A DNA stretch of 64,000 nt from Bolinopsis microptera (GCF_026151205.1 NC_087084.1:1650312-1714311), one strand, 5' to 3'. Shown: positions 12,054-24,800, counted from the stretch's first letter. Notes: generated by a model from the sequence alone, not told the origin. A program made the numbers and translations.

Positions 12054-12200
12054 TCACCACAGTGTGTGCAGAAGTTGGGGTGTGCAGCCAGGACAGGAAA
12101 GAGAGGACTTCAGAATACCACGTTGAAAGAGGAAATCCCTTGCATGCTCATCAGTATTTGTAATCCGATGGATTTCGTTGTGTAGTGAGTGGCTCATATT
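12054..12200 (-). CDS. Zinc-ribbon-like N-terminus of the transposon protein
   Basis: From an ATG near 12200 the frame reads MSHSLHNEIHRITNTDEHAR, DFLFQRGILKSSLSCPGC. This resembles the start of ISXO2/Merlin transposases, where a helix precedes a CPxC zinc ribbon. It stops at 12054, while the next cysteine pair (CTHCGERHASISC) is open in the neighbouring frame. A frameshift or small intron therefore separates it from the 268-codon ORF. Confidence 0.5.
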   Translation of the reverse strand, partial: NMSHSLHNEIHRITNTDEHARDFLFQRGILKSSLSCPGCTPQLLHTLW

Positions 12201-14448
12201 GAAAACACAGTAGTGGTGTACAAGTATCTGTCTTGTATATCGAAAACGACGATGGCTGTGTACCACAATTCATCTTATATATCTCTGCGACGTTTTTCGT
12301 AGTTAATACTGACATCTTGCAATCTTAGCGAAGAAGTCTACCGTATGATTGGATCATATGATAATGGAAGCTAAAGTGCTTGCTGATACCATGGACCTTG
12401 TTAAAGTGGTCCATGGACCACTTGTTCAGTGATAAGGTGGTCCATGGACCAGTGGTCCATGGACCACCTAGAGTGGTCCATAGACCAGTGGTCCATGGAC
12501 CAGTCGGGCTTCTTGTAAACTGCCCATCGTTTAGGATATTGACTATCAAGGATTCGTCATGGGTCTTCATGATGTGCACTACAGTTTTGGGGCCATGAAT
12601 GAAATGGCCTGGTCGCTGTTCAGGTAAAACCATGAGTAAAGCATCCAAACTGTGAGAACTGAGTCCTGGACTTGTGTAATATCCAACAAACTGACTTCTT
12701 AGTATCGTCAGAATATTTGATAGGTCACAAGTATTTCTTAAGTTTTTAGATAGAGTTTTCAGTTGACCCGACGAGAAATGTTTAGCTAATGAACTTGCTA
12801 AGTTGAAGATATCCGCGTCTTCAGTGACGAACCAATACTGTGCAATGTCGCAAGCTATGCAGACAGTTTTAGAACATGATAGATTCAGCAATGTATCAAA
12901 CAGATCATTGTATTGTTCTAAGTCTTCCATCGTATTCCATCAAAACTTGAATATCGTCAACAAACACGTGATAATCTTGCAGCAAGCGGAGTGTATAATT
13001 TGTGAACCATGTAAGATTTACATATCCCGTTATTCGTACGATGATGACATGAAATTTTGATTTCCCATCCGATATCTGGACATGTAGATTTCCACAACGG
13101 TTCCATTAGCTTGGACAATCTGTATAATCTTTCCACACAAGATTACGGTTTTGCCAGCTCCTGCGGGTCCATTGATCCAAAATAAATTTTCACTTGAATT
13201 AAACAAGCTGGTTTGCTGAGAAGTTAAGTTTGATACTCCAACACATTCCTTGATTACTGCAGGGGCTGAGATAACACTGGGGTTTTTACCTTCGAAAGTG
13301 AACTTTCCACTTCGTAATTTTTCGCTAATGGTGACTATACACTGGTCCAAACTACATTTTTCTTTGTCAAATTTGTCCTTATCAGTACACCAAATCGCAA
13401 GTAACATGTTTCTTGCTTTCTTATGTTTGTTGAGCAACTCCTCTTGTGCATCGTCTTCATCCAAAATGATAGATTTAATGTTATTCTTCCACCATACACT
13501 GAAACTGTTAATTTCTTTATCTGTTAGGAGGAAATCTTCTGTTGTTTCCTCATCAGAACTTTCTTCTTCACTTGTTTCCTCTTCAAAACCATCTTGTAAA
13601 CCCTCATTAACAGTTTCTTTTTCTGTTGTTTCTTCTCCAGTCATCTCCTCTTTATTTGCATCACTTTCTGTTTCTTCTTCTTCTGTATCTTCTAATGAGG
13701 TCCCTTGTTGATTGCAGTTAGTTTGTTCAATGTTGTACCACTCTCTTTGAGATACAGATCTACTGTTTGGTGGTGAATGTTGGTTTTCAGTTTTGACTTC
13801 CAATAGATCTGTAATGTAATTAACTGATTTTTCTTCAGCAAGTTTTATAAGATGCTCTTCAAAAATGATTGAAGATATTTTTGCATCCGCCAACTGAAAC
13901 TCATTCTGGAAGTGCCTGCTGAAATTTGGATATGCAGTGAAGTGAAAGACAGTCATATTTTCATCGATACAGTGAATCAGTTCCTCCATTTTTTTCCTCT
14001 GATCCAGTGATTTGTGAAAGGTTCCATTCAAAGCTTGCAGCTGCTGTACCCTGTTAATTTCACTCACCTCAACTTGGTTTAATGCGGATTCATTGACCGT
14101 ATCTTTCACTCCTAGTGATGCCATGTCTTTAACTTCAATGATAACAGCATAGTTTCTGCCCAAGATCAAAAAGTCACATTCCCCTTCTTTGTTTCCAGCG
14201 TTTTTCCCTTTACACTTTGGACATCCCTTCCGGACATGATTTTGGTCACACAAGCGATATTGGTGGTGTGTGTACTCGAAGTTATGGAGAACAATAAAAT
14301 GTTCGTCGAGTTTTTCTAGAGCACGGTAAACCCTGACTTCAGCCTCATAGTTTGACTGTCGTTGTCTGTCGTCCTTGAAATTAGCTCCTGTTTGATCGTC
14401 ATTGGGATATACATCAATATAAGTTTGTTCTGGGGCTCTAGGAAACAT

Positions 14449-15150
14449 GACTAACAGAAAGCTTCGAAGATTTCTTGTCCATTCTTTAGATATTTCTCCA
14501 TTTAATTGTCGGAAATCTAAAAGTAAAATTACATTGATTCAAGAAATTAAGAGATTTTCTAATTCTATTTGAAAATGAACGTCTTTCGTACTTGCATTGA
14601 AAGATTGAATGGCATAAGTAAACTTGTGCAAAACAACAAGACGAAGGAAATATTTCGTAGAAACAAGAATTTAACTGAAAATAGAATAATTTGACAAATG
14701 AAATATAACTTTTTAAAAACGAATACAATTTTTTTTTGAACAGTATACACATAAAAATGTAAATTATTCAAACAATATACACATAATTGTCACAATTACA
14801 GTATACACATAATGTCACAATGACCCTAATAAAGATAACCCTTCAAAAACTCAATATTTATATAATATCTCAAATATTGTGTATTGGAAGAAACATTTGA
14901 AAATCACCCTAATTGACCTTGTATGTGGCTCCAAGTTCAAATCTAAACTATCTATATTAACAAAGTTTTTTTCGCACCTCTGTATCCCAAATAAAATAAA
15001 ACTGAATAAATAAGCCGTACAGCGTACACAATTCGCTGAGCTAACTGTAGTAGCTCAGCAAATTGTAATTGTGTTGTGTATTGTGTAACTGGTTTACTAG
15101 CATTTTATTTGGTTTAAAGCACTTTGACATGTTGATGTGAAGTTAGTGGC
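14449..15150. other. AT-rich intergenic DNA
   Basis: No gene recognised. A short duplication of the type ATTATTCAAACAATATACAC (about 14740-14815) is the only structure seen. Confidence 0.4.
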
Positions 15151-15420
15151 TTTTACTAATTAGCTCACCCAAAAAGTATTACGTGAATTTGGTTTTATTG
15201 TTTTGCAGCCGAACAATACCAAATACGGTTTTACGTAAACCCCAATCCAAACCCTAACCCTAACTTTAATGTTTAATCCTGAATTGTATGACAACCTACC
15301 AGGACGCGCGCCGAGTTGGACTCGTCGACGGTCCTGGAACAAATATTTTACGAGTACCACCCGTTAAGGGCCGCGCCGCAAAATGCGCTACTGGGCCGGC
15401 CTTGTTTCACATAGCCATGT

Positions 15421-16480
15421 GTATACGCGTACTGCGCGACGCGCTTGTTTCACAAGTTGAATATAAACTATAAAGTTGAATATATCCTCCTTTGCGTTCG
15501 GCGGTCGCGCGCTACTGCAAGCGAGAGGGCTTTGGTTAGAGCAAGGGCCTTGCCGAGCTGCGAAGAATTGACATCGTCAATTAAAAAGCACTTTGATATA
15601 TTGATGTGAAGTTTGTTAAGAACCATATACTTTCTCATAAATGATTTTAAATAAAAATTAACATCGTTGATATGATAACAGTAGGGGGTGCACCATAAAA
15701 ATAAACTTGCTCGGATTTTAAATTTTTTTGTACCATTGTTTTCTAGAGACTGTGAGAATTTTCACAATACTAAATTTGTCATACCTTTTTTGGAAAGATC
15801 AGTGAGTTTCGCCTAGGTGCCATATTTGATGGTGCGCGGCTTTTGGAGCAAAATTAGCTGTAAAACTCGCGTAATTTGACCAAATTTGACCAAATTCGTT
15901 GATTTTTGTCGTATTATTTGGATATATCTTCAGTTCCTTGAATGAGATCATTTTGAAAATTGGCGAAGACCTTCCAATAGGGCTTTCACAACTGTCCGAA
16001 AAATTTGGTGGATATCGGAGTTGATATAGTGATCAAAATGGAGCAAAATACGCTGCTTTCAGCTGTAACATAATGTCTGATGGTTGGATATGCTTTAAAC
16101 TTTTCGGACACTTTCCTTGTAAGTCTATGAGTAAGCTTACCAATTTTTGTTGCAATCGGAGGTCGGGAACGATACTTAATATCTATTTGTTTGAAGAAAA
16201 TTGTGCTGGCCGAAATTAGCGCTAAAAAACCATCTTACAGTCGGCACGCGCGGCTCACTGTCGATGGCGCACTACCTAATAACAGAAAATATTCACAAAA
16301 TTATTTTTTTGTTTAATTCTATTTTATTATAGTCACTACGCAAAAATACATTTTAATATTTGTAAGCTAATATACAACAACAGCTTTTGCTTTGCTTTAT
16401 ATCCAAAGCCCTCTCGCTGGCATGCAGTAGGCGCGCGCAACCGCCGTAAAACAAGCGCGTCACGCAGTACTCGTAGACTA
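15421..16480. mobile_element. Inverted-repeat element enclosing MITE copy 1
   Basis: The left arm (about 15421-15536, containing GTACTGCGCGACGCGCTTGT by one base and GCGAGAGGGCTTTGG) is matched in inverse orientation by the right arm (about 16395-16480, CCAAAGCCCTCTCGC ... ACAAGCGCGTCACGCAGTAC). GC-rich arms flank an AT-rich core. Exact ends and target duplications were not resolved. Confidence 0.5.
15682..16278. mobile_element. MITE family A, copy 1
   Basis: 597 bp with imperfect inverted ends TAGGGGGTGCACCAT and (complement of right end) TAGGTAGTGCGCCAT. Perfect 7-bp flanking direct repeats ATAACAG lie at 15675-15681 and 16279-16285. The core is closely related, in opposite orientation, to 30631-31219. 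No coding capacity. Confidence 0.8.
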
Positions 16481-16599
16481 TTGTATCACGTCGTGACCCC
16501 CACGGTCGTAAAGACGTAAACAGAATGCTTCCCGAAATCAGCACAATGAAGGGAACAAGATACTGTTGGAATTTCAATTATTCATATTCCACCCGTAGT

Positions 16600-16645
16600 C
16601 CTTACCTGGGGACCCCAGGCTATTATCAATTATGTTCATAACAGA
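16600..16645. mobile_element. Single end of the ACCTGAGGACCCCAGG MITE
   Basis: TACCTGGGGACCCCAGGCTA followed by TTATCAATTATGTTCATA matches the inverted ends of the MITE at 34635-34829. No opposing end was found nearby, so it is a remnant. Confidence 0.5.
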
Positions 16646-16785
16646 ATAAAGATTCGGCGGAATGACAGGCTGAGCGCCGCCCAGTAACCGTAGTCCCTAC
16701 TCTAGATGTCCTGTTACAAAGTAAATTGTGTAAGGAGGAAGACAACTGTTTAGACTTTTTATACACTTACATAATGAAAAAGGAA

Positions 16786-17637
16786 TATTCAGTATATAGT
16801 ATTCAGTATTCAGTATTCAGTATTCAGTATTCAGTATTCAGTATTCAGTATTCAGTATTCAGTATTCAGTATTCAGTATTCAGTATTCAGTATTCAGTAT
16901 TCAGTATTCAGTATTCAGTATTCAGTATTCAGTATTCAGTATTCAGTATTCAGTATTCAGTATTCAGTATTCAGTATTCAGTATTCAGTATTCAGTATTC
17001 AGTATTCAGTATTCAGTATTCAGTATTCAGTATTCAGTATTCAGTATTCAGTATTCAGTATTCAGTATTCAGTATTCAGTATTCAGTATTCAGTATTCAG
17101 TATTCAGTATTCAGTATTCAGTATTCAGTATTCAGTATTCAGTATTCAGTATTCAGTATTCAGTATTCCGTATTCCGTATTCAGTATTCAGTATTCAGTA
17201 TTCAGTATTCAGTATTCAGTATTCAGTATTCAGTATTCAGTATTCAGTATTCAGTATTCAGTATTCAGTATTCAGTATTCCGTATTCCGTATTCAGTATT
17301 CAGTATATAGTATTCAGTATTCAGTATTCAGTATTGAGTATTCAGTATTCAGTATTCAGTATTCAGTATTCAGTATTCAGTATTCAGTATTCAGTATTTA
17401 GTATTCAGCATTCAGTATTCAGTATTCAGTATTCAGTATTCAGTATTCAGTATTCAGTATTCAGTATTCAGTATTCAGTATTCAGTATTCAGTATTCAGT
17501 ATTCAGTATTCAGTATTCAGTATTCAGTATTCAGTATTCAGTATTCAGTATTCAGTATTCAGTATTCAGTATTCAGTATTCAGTATTCAGTATTCAGTAT
17601 TCAGTATTCAGTATTCAGTATTCAGTATTCAGTATTA
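16786..17637. repeat. 7-bp satellite (AGTATTC)n, about 120 copies
   Basis: Roughly 850 bp of near-perfect 7-mer AGTATTC with scattered variants (CCGTATT, TATAGT, TTTAGT, GCATTC). As 7 is not a multiple of 3, the + strand reads a 7-residue periodic peptide; it is not evidence of a gene. Confidence 0.97.
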
Positions 17638-17924
17638 CTGCTGAAGGATTTAACCTTATCTTACACAAGACAATACTCCGCTCACAAAATACTAGGAAAC
17701 AAAACATCAATCGATGAACTGCTAACAGACACCAAGCAAATAATGTAGCAAAGTTCCAGCTGTTGTCCCGAAATGGTACCTACACTCTAGTTAAATTAAG
17801 TAAACACATTAGTCATTATCTCACTTTATCAGTGTGAACGTGTACACTATACATTAAACGACTTGTGCTGTGTAATGAATGTGTTAAGTTATCTGGTATA
17901 ACGTTAGATAAAATGATCTGGAGG

Positions 17925-18400
17925 TCAGCTGATGTGAAAAACGGTCACGTGACTCATCCAGCTCCACAAAACAACCTCATATAGAGCTGTGGAGAACTGG
18001 TCACATGGTTTCACAGAACAAGTCACAGCATCTGTTTGTTTAGCGGAGTCGTTTGATTGATACATGGTGTAGTTTGCTTCAACTTCAGCTGCTGCCAAGC
18101 TCCAGACAGGACGTTTGTAAATAGGGGTCTTCTTTACACGTGTCATTTTCTTCTCTGGTGCTGAACTACTGTTACCGGTATCAACAGTGGCAAGTGGATT
18201 TGTAGCAGCATTGCTGGTAGAAGGTTGATCACGGGAAGTAGCTCAGTAAGGATAATCGGTGAGCTGGAGCTAGGGTCTGGCGAATCAGGCACTGATACTG
18301 GTCTGTTCTCGGGTAAATTAATAACAACAACAAGGTTATCTTTATCTGCGTCAGCTGCTCGCGGCTGTTTACCCTTCCTTACTTTTTTAGTTTAACCCTC
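17925..18400 (-). pseudogene. Unidentified low-complexity coding relic
   Basis: The minus strand reads KVRKGKQPRAADADKDNL and VVVINLPENRPVSVPDSPDP in one frame (about 18250-18385). After a one-base shift it gives SRDQPSTSNAATNPLATVD, APEKKMTRVKKTPIYKRPVW and on to 17925. Composition is that of a disordered, basic/serine-rich N-terminal region, such as a retroelement ORF1 or a regulatory protein. No family recognised. It lies next to the LINE piece at 18497-19177 and could belong to it. Confidence 0.35.
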
Positions 18401-18496
18401 TGCATACGTTATTTTAATAACAATATAATTTACAACAATGTATATCGACAAGATTTGAATCATCAATTAATTGAGTCCATGGGACCTTACCCTTTC

Positions 18497-19177
18497 TTAC
18501 TCCGTTTGTAACATGGATTGTTGAAGGTGCATCTTCAAATTCAAATGGTTTATGTTACGCTTTGATTTTCTTAGTCCTGTTATACAAAATAACATGAAAT
18601 TAGGCCATTCGTCTTCGATGTTTTCTTTTTGCTGATCGATGAGTATAGTTTTTATACAAGTTTTGTAAATGTTCAGGTTAAATAGACTAGGTGGGGAAGT
18701 TGCTGCAACATTATATCGGTTTATTTCTAATAATGGACCTTTAAAAAATACTGAGTTGTTGTAAGGGTATTGACCATACTTTTCTGACCATTGTGTAGTG
18801 AGAATAGAATCCGGGTTAGTATTAAATAATGGTGCGCTTTTGGGAATTGTTTTCTTGAGAGACAATGGTACTACATTAGGAAAGTTTTTCAATTTATGCA
18901 TTAAAATGAGTGCGTTCTTTACAATGATACTGTGTACTGTCAATATTTTATGTGAGTGAAAACCAGACTTGGTACTTGATGGGGGGATACCCTCCGTGTA
19001 CCAGTAATTGACGAAACCAGGTAATACTGCTCGAAGGCCCATTTTCTGTTTTACAAAAAGTGATTCAATATGAGACTTGGCAGCAAAACCCCATACAAGG
19101 CTGCAATAATTAAGGTGTGACTGCACAAAACTTTGATAAATTTGAAGACGTGCCGTGACAAGTTTACTCTTTCCCAC
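18497..19177 (-). mobile_element. LINE ORF2 C-terminal fragment
   Basis: A 226-codon open frame reads QIYQSFVQSHLNYCSLVWGF, then KSHIESLFVKQKMGLRAVLP, typical of the region after the reverse transcriptase in Jockey/CR1-like elements (SHLNYC..VWG...). There is no polymerase core upstream; the element is 5'-truncated. The frame is intact over its length, so insertion was fairly recent. Confidence 0.8.
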
Positions 19178-19189
19178 TGCATTTTTTAA

Positions 19190-19440
19190 ACTATGTTATT
19201 TTGCTTAATTAGATCGTGGTAGCGTCTGGGTGGCTAAATGTAATTTGCAACGTAATTATAAAGTTTCTGCAAAATAATATCGGACAACATTTGTCGGTCC
19301 TTCAAATCATTGATCTCGAGCAGAATAAATTCGATTATGATATAAAGCAGATCAAGGTCACCGCAATATATCGAGGACCAGAATTTTTCAAATAACTTCA
19401 CAACTCAAAAGCTCTTAACTTTCGTCTGATGATGACCGTG
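19190..19440. repeat. 250-bp dispersed repeat, copy 1
   Basis: Module with ATTAGATCGTGGTAGCGTCT and GATCTCGAGCAGAATAAATT, also at 19910-20170 and 23150-23395. Copy 1 abuts the 5' edge of the LINE fragment at 18497-19177, suggesting it is an upstream part of that family. Confidence 0.85.
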
Positions 19441-19469
19441 TGCGCGTGAGTTGCCGAATTTCATTGTGT

Positions 19470-19905
19470 GTTTCTATTGTGTATGCGAGTACCCTTAACT
19501 TGATGCATTGTTCATCACAATACTTAGTTTGTTCTCAATCTGTGATTAGTTGTAAGCAACATCTATTCGTCATATTTTAATCTTTATTTGTAGCTAATGA
19601 TGTACAGCATGAATGTTTTTGTAATAGTTATTTCATTTGTTGCCAGTCTGGTAACCTAACTATTCGATGATCTACAAAAATATGACTGATTTTAAGCAGC
19701 ATTGCGCTGTTTTATTTAATATCGCATTCTGCCAACATTGGTATACCTACTTTAAATTCGTGTGTATATTTGGAACCTCTCGTTATTAGGGCAGTGTTTT
19801 ATATCAACAGTGGAATTTAAATAATGCCCCTTGACAAAACACAAGTTAAAAATTATGCAGGTAAACAAGTTTTGGTGCCGTCACAAGTTTACTTTATTAT
19901 TAGCT
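19470..19905 (+). repeat. 5' module of a repeat family, copy A (start MPLDKTQVKNYAGKQ)
   Basis: About 430 bp shared with 20860-21210 and 22675-23140. It ends with a conserved start codon and coding stretch MPLDKTQVKNYAGKQ (ATG near 19825). The preceding CATTGCGCTGTTTTATTTA and ACCTCTCGTTATTAGGG are near-invariant across copies, as expected of a retroelement 5'UTR/promoter. Function is inferred. Confidence 0.7.
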
Positions 19906-19909
19906 TTTT

Positions 19910-20170
19910 TCCGCTGTTATATTTTGTTAACTATGTTATTTTGACTAATTAGATCGTGGTAGCGTCTGGGTGGCTAAATGTAATTTGCACCGTAATTATA
20001 AAGTTTCTGCAAAATAGTATCGGAAAAATTTGTCGGTTATTCAAATCATTGATCTCGAGCAGAATAAATTCGATTATTATATAAAGCAGATCAAGGTCAC
20101 CGCAATATATCGAGGACCGGAATTTTTCAAATAACTCCACAACTCAAAAGCTCTTAACTTTCGTCTGATG
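19910..20170. repeat. 250-bp dispersed repeat, copy 2
   Basis: Same module as 19190-19440, few differences. The minus strand has a 63-codon open stretch (MELFEKFRSSIYCGDLDLLY) also found in copy 3. Confidence 0.85.
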
Positions 20171-20700
20171 ATGAAATAGTCACGCGTATTATATAAAGCC
20201 AAGTACATATTTGGAGGAGAGCTTACATATGAATGCAGTCACTAACTGGTAGAGAGCAGTGACTTTTAGCAGCATCGTACTCTGTTTTAGTTGTCACAAC
20301 ATTTCTACACGCATAAGGTAGTTTTTTAAATTTATTATCAGGCCGAGAAATTTTGTGTCTTTAATTAATTTTAAGAACTGTTGCATAACTCATTTTTGGA
20401 TACATTTATTCAAAATACAATAGTTTGATAATAGTTTTGCCACGCTTAGGAATATGACGGTCATGTTCAATCATATTTGGGAGGAGCCAAACTAGGAGCC
20501 AACTGGGAGCAGATTAGACATTTGGTCCGTTGACTGGTCCGGTCTGTTTTAATTAGCAATATCTTGCCCTGCCGAATTTGTTCCTTGAACAATCAGGATT
20601 CATTTTACATCATGTGTGTACATTAAAGTCGTTTTACATTTGGTTGTAATTAGTGAGCTTTGTTGTCAGCTGTTGTGAAATGGGCCACGAACTGGATGTT
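20171..20700. other. Intergenic DNA, nothing assignable
   Basis: AT-rich; a short GGAGCCAA repetition near 20480-20510 is the only pattern noticed. Confidence 0.4.
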
Positions 20701-20714
20701 AAGGAATACTGATA

Positions 20715-20830
20715 GGAACCGACCGGATATCCGGCTGAATCCGGATCTGGCCGGATATCTGGCCTAAATATCCGGTTCCGGTTCTGCCTCTGGTCCGGTT
20801 TCAAAAAATTTCGCCGGATATTTAAATAAA
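20715..20830. repeat. CCGGATAT-rich palindromic cluster
   Basis: Dense repetition of CCGGATATCCGG, ATCCGG and GGTCCGG motifs in both orientations. Such clusters occur in the ends of some hAT-type transposons by general knowledge; no transposase or opposite end was found. Confidence 0.5.
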
Positions 20831-20859
20831 AAATGTATCTTTAAAATCTTGAAATGCAT

Positions 20860-21210
20860 ATTTTGCGAGTATCCTTAATTTAATGTTATTCATAACAATA
20901 CTCAATATGTGATTAGTCATTAGTTGTAAGCAAAAGAGGAGGAGAATTTATATCTTTATATATATGAAACGTCAGTAACTAGTAGACAGTAACCAGGGGA
21001 CAGTGACTGATCAGCAGCATCGCGCTGTTTTATTTAGTATCGCATTCTACCAACATGGGTACCTACTCTAAACTCGTTTGTATATTTGGAACCTCTCGTT
21101 ATTAGGGTAGTGTTTTATATCAACAGTGAAATTTTAGTAATGCCCCTTGACAATAAACGAGTTAAAAGATATGCAGGTATACAAAATGGTAAGTTTAAGT
21201 GCGAGCCAGG
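20860..21210 (+). repeat. 5' module of the repeat family, copy B (start MPLDNKRVKRYAG)
   Basis: Copy of the 19470-19905 module. Its ATG near 21141 opens MPLDNKRVKRYAGIQNGKF. An internal ~100-bp segment is replaced relative to copy A. Confidence 0.65.
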
Positions 21211-21244
21211 TTTGGAAAGGTAATTAGACGGGATGACGCGGTGT

Positions 21245-21730
21245 GAGTTTACTCGAAGTCTATGTCACCACGGTCTGATCCACTTCCAGTTCGTCCGGCA
21301 CAATTAAGTGTTAGGTTTGCGAAATTGACAATCGTGGTGATGTGTTGGTTGTCGAATATATCATTGACAGACAGGTAATAGTCCTGGATATATTGCCATC
21401 TTATTTGGGCAATGGCCGGACACTGTCCGAGAAAGTGTGAGACAGTCTGCTCTCCGTCGAGGCACAAAGGACAAGCACTGGTGCTTGATTTGCAAATGGT
21501 GTGAAGTTGTTTGTTTAAGCTGCAGTGACCTGTAATGAGGTGAACTGCAGTTCTGTAATTTTGTTGTTGTTGTTGAGTGTAGTGTTAATATGAGGTTTTT
21601 GATGATGTTGACGTGATTGCGGCGGAATGTCAGTTTGGTGTGTCTGGGACCCTCAGTTGACCATCCTGATTTAGTCTGGTGACTTTATCGTGGATTTCAC
21701 GTTTGATATAAGATTAAATCATTATGGGAT
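21245..21730 (-). mobile_element. LINE ORF2 3'-end fragment with zinc knuckle
   Basis: The minus strand reads GHCSLNKQLHTICKSSTSAC then PLCLDGEQTVSHFLGQCPAI, the C-x2-C...H-x4-C knuckle near the end of many LINE ORF2 proteins, followed by IRWQYIQDYYLS. Frames change upstream. It faces the + strand copy B module head to head. Confidence 0.75.
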
Positions 21731-23145
<1,415 letters not shown>

Positions 23146-23149
23146 TACA

Positions 23150-23395
23150 TTTTGTTAACTATGTTATTTTGACTAATTAGATCGTGGTAGCGTCTGGGTG
23201 GCTAAATGTAATTTGCACCATAATTATAAAGTTTCTGCAAGATAATATCGGAAAACTTTGTCGGTCCTTCAAATCATTGATCTCGAGCAGAATTAATTCA
23301 ATTATGATATAAAGCAGATCGAGGTCTCCGCAATTTATCGAGGACCGGAATTTTTCAAATAACTCCACAACTCAAAAGCTTTTAACTTTCGTCTG
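23150..23395. repeat. 250-bp dispersed repeat, copy 3
   Basis: Third copy of the 19190-19440 module, following copy C of the 5' module in the same order as at 19470-20170. Confidence 0.85.
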
Positions 23396-23743
23396 ATTTG
23401 GAGATTCGAATATTTCAGACCACGCCCATTCAATATTAAAACATTCATATTGTTGTCTCGGAACGCCTTAGTTTTTTAGAAACAGTAGATTATTAAATTT
23501 TGCATCTGATCTGAAAATATGATGTTAAACGAATTTAAAATAAATGAGTTATCAAGTATTTAGTTTATCTAGTTAGCTTGGTGCTACCTTCAATATTCCC
23601 AGGGGCAAAATCTGATATCACGTGCTTTTAGCGTGAGAGAATTTTGGCGACAAACGAATAGTGAACCAAACTGTTGCAAAAGGAAAACTAAATTTAAAAT
23701 ATGCACACAATAATAAACAACAATAAATCTACAAATAATTCTA

Positions 23744-24470
23744 AATATGACCACCGTTCTTGTTTACCAACTTGCAGCGCCGTTTTACTGATCGGCACGC
23801 CCTAGCGAGGAACTCCACCGGAACAGTCTTCAATACGTCTTTATAATTCAGGGATGTCATGAGCAGTACCCTCCTTGTAGATTTGATCCTTAAGCCATCC
23901 CAGAAGAAGTAGTCTGGAGGTGTCATGTCAGGACTACGAGGTGGTCAAGGTTCAGCTAGTCCTTCGCCGATGGTTCTGTTATTAAATTTGAAGATATCCA
24001 CTGTCTGGCAGGAAGATGAGGAAAAGCACCATCTTGCTGGAACCACCAGTTGTGAGTGTTGGAGTCTCCAGGCGGCAGGCGATGGGAAGATGTGGATAAG
24101 TTCTGAATTGTTTAAGGTGTATTCCATTAGGTTGGGGTAGAACTTGTGGTAGAGGACTCTTGAGTAACGTTGTCCATTTACAGTAACAGTCTGCCCATTC
24201 TGCTCGAAGAAGTATGGTCCAAAGAAGCGGTGCGAGCAGATTCCAATCCATATGGTGACCTTTGGAGAATGAAGGGGACGCTGATGTACTTCTGCAGGCT
24301 GTTCTGTCCCCCAGTGTACCGCATTGTGGCTGTTGATGGTTCCATTCAGTTTACAATGGGCCTCGTCAGACCATATTATGATGAGTTCTTTAAGGAAAGG
24401 GTCTGTCTGGCATTTCTGATCGAACCAGTGGGATTGTATTACCACAGATGGCAAGAGAAGACCTGGAAGT
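23744..24470 (-). mobile_element. Broken Tc1/mariner-superfamily transposase
   Basis: The minus strand reads IIIWSDEAHCKLNGTINSHN, AVHWGTEQPAEVHQRPLHSP and KVTIWIGICSHRFFGPYFFE (first catalytic Asp in SDEAH). The second Asp, in WWFQQDGAFPHLP, is in a shifted frame (about 24000-24045), and DMTPPDYFFW (about 23890-23930) carries the third acidic position. The end reads RCKLVNKNGGHI, as the C-terminus usually does. The N-terminal DNA-binding half is missing and there are several frameshifts, so it is inactive. Terminal repeats were not identified. Confidence 0.85.
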
Positions 24471-24744
24471 CTAAAATGTGAACTCCCTCTTTTCGATGCT
24501 ATTCGATCCGTACCACACTAATCCCGAGCTGATCATCATGGCCCCCAAATATCCTGTCCCATATTAATTGGTAATTAGCTAATTGGTAATTATCCAACTA
24601 ACTGATCATCTGACGTAAAATTTTACAAAATTTCTCCCTGATAAGATTGACACCTTCGATTACTCTGCAACCTTCTACGATGTTCATAACTAAAGATATT
24701 TGACAAACAATAAAGGTGGCTAATCATAGTGGCCTTAAGACACG

Positions 24745-24800
24745 TGGAAAAGTTTGGAAAAGTTATGAAAAGTTAGGAAAAGTTAGGAAAAGTTGGTTAG
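24745..24800. repeat. GAAAAGTTAG-type short tandem repeat
   Basis: Five copies of a ~11-bp unit (GGAAAAGTTA with variants). Confidence 0.7.

Larger units (their letters stand above)
11006..12524 (-). mobile_element. Merlin-like TIR transposon inserted in the helicase gene
   Basis: The ends are inverted repeats beginning GGCAGT (left GGCAGTCTCCAAGAAGCTCG, right complement GGCAGTTTACAAGAAGCCCG). Each is followed by subterminal palindromes of the GGTCCATGGACC type (about 11027-11110 and 12395-12502). Perfect 8-bp target duplications CATCGTTT flank it at 10998-11005 and 12525-12532. The element encodes a protein with a CPGC zinc-ribbon start and an HTH region. An 8-9 bp duplication, GG-start termini and a zinc-ribbon transposase N-terminus fit the Merlin/IS1016 (ISXO2-like) superfamily; that assignment is inference. 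No DDE catalytic domain was found, so this copy is probably non-autonomous. Confidence 0.75.
10624..14448 (-). pseudogene. NERD-domain / SF1-like helicase gene, frameshifted and transposon-interrupted
   Basis: The longest frame (13030-14448, 472 codons from ATG 14448) has a NERD (nuclease-related) domain at residues ~30-200, with GECDFLILG (89-97) and IIEVKD (103-108) as the PD-(D/E)xK-type core. A highly acidic linker (250-306) and a P-loop GPAGAGKT (427-434) follow. The reading then shifts: the Walker B-like HVFVDDIQVL lies at about 12960-12990 in another frame, and the helicase continues in a third frame at 12533-12930 (KTVCIACDIAQYWF). The final part, with WPIVIVLHEM and ISRARVYCVVVL (late helicase motifs), is 10624-10997. 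A 1.5 kb transposon separates the last two parts. At least two frameshifts make it a probable pseudogene; assembly error is the alternative. NERD proteins fused to helicases are known, and their role in animals is unclear. Confidence 0.8.

Noticed and set aside
11702..12185. Two plus-strand ORFs opposite the transposon gene
   Set aside because: Antisense shadows of the minus-strand HTH protein ORF; no domain features.
13250..13711. 153-codon serine-rich plus-strand ORF
   Set aside because: Antisense of the acidic Glu/Thr-rich linker of the NERD protein.
16726..17717. Long open frames of periodic SIQYSVF peptide
   Set aside because: Artefact of a 7-bp satellite that is free of stops on one strand.
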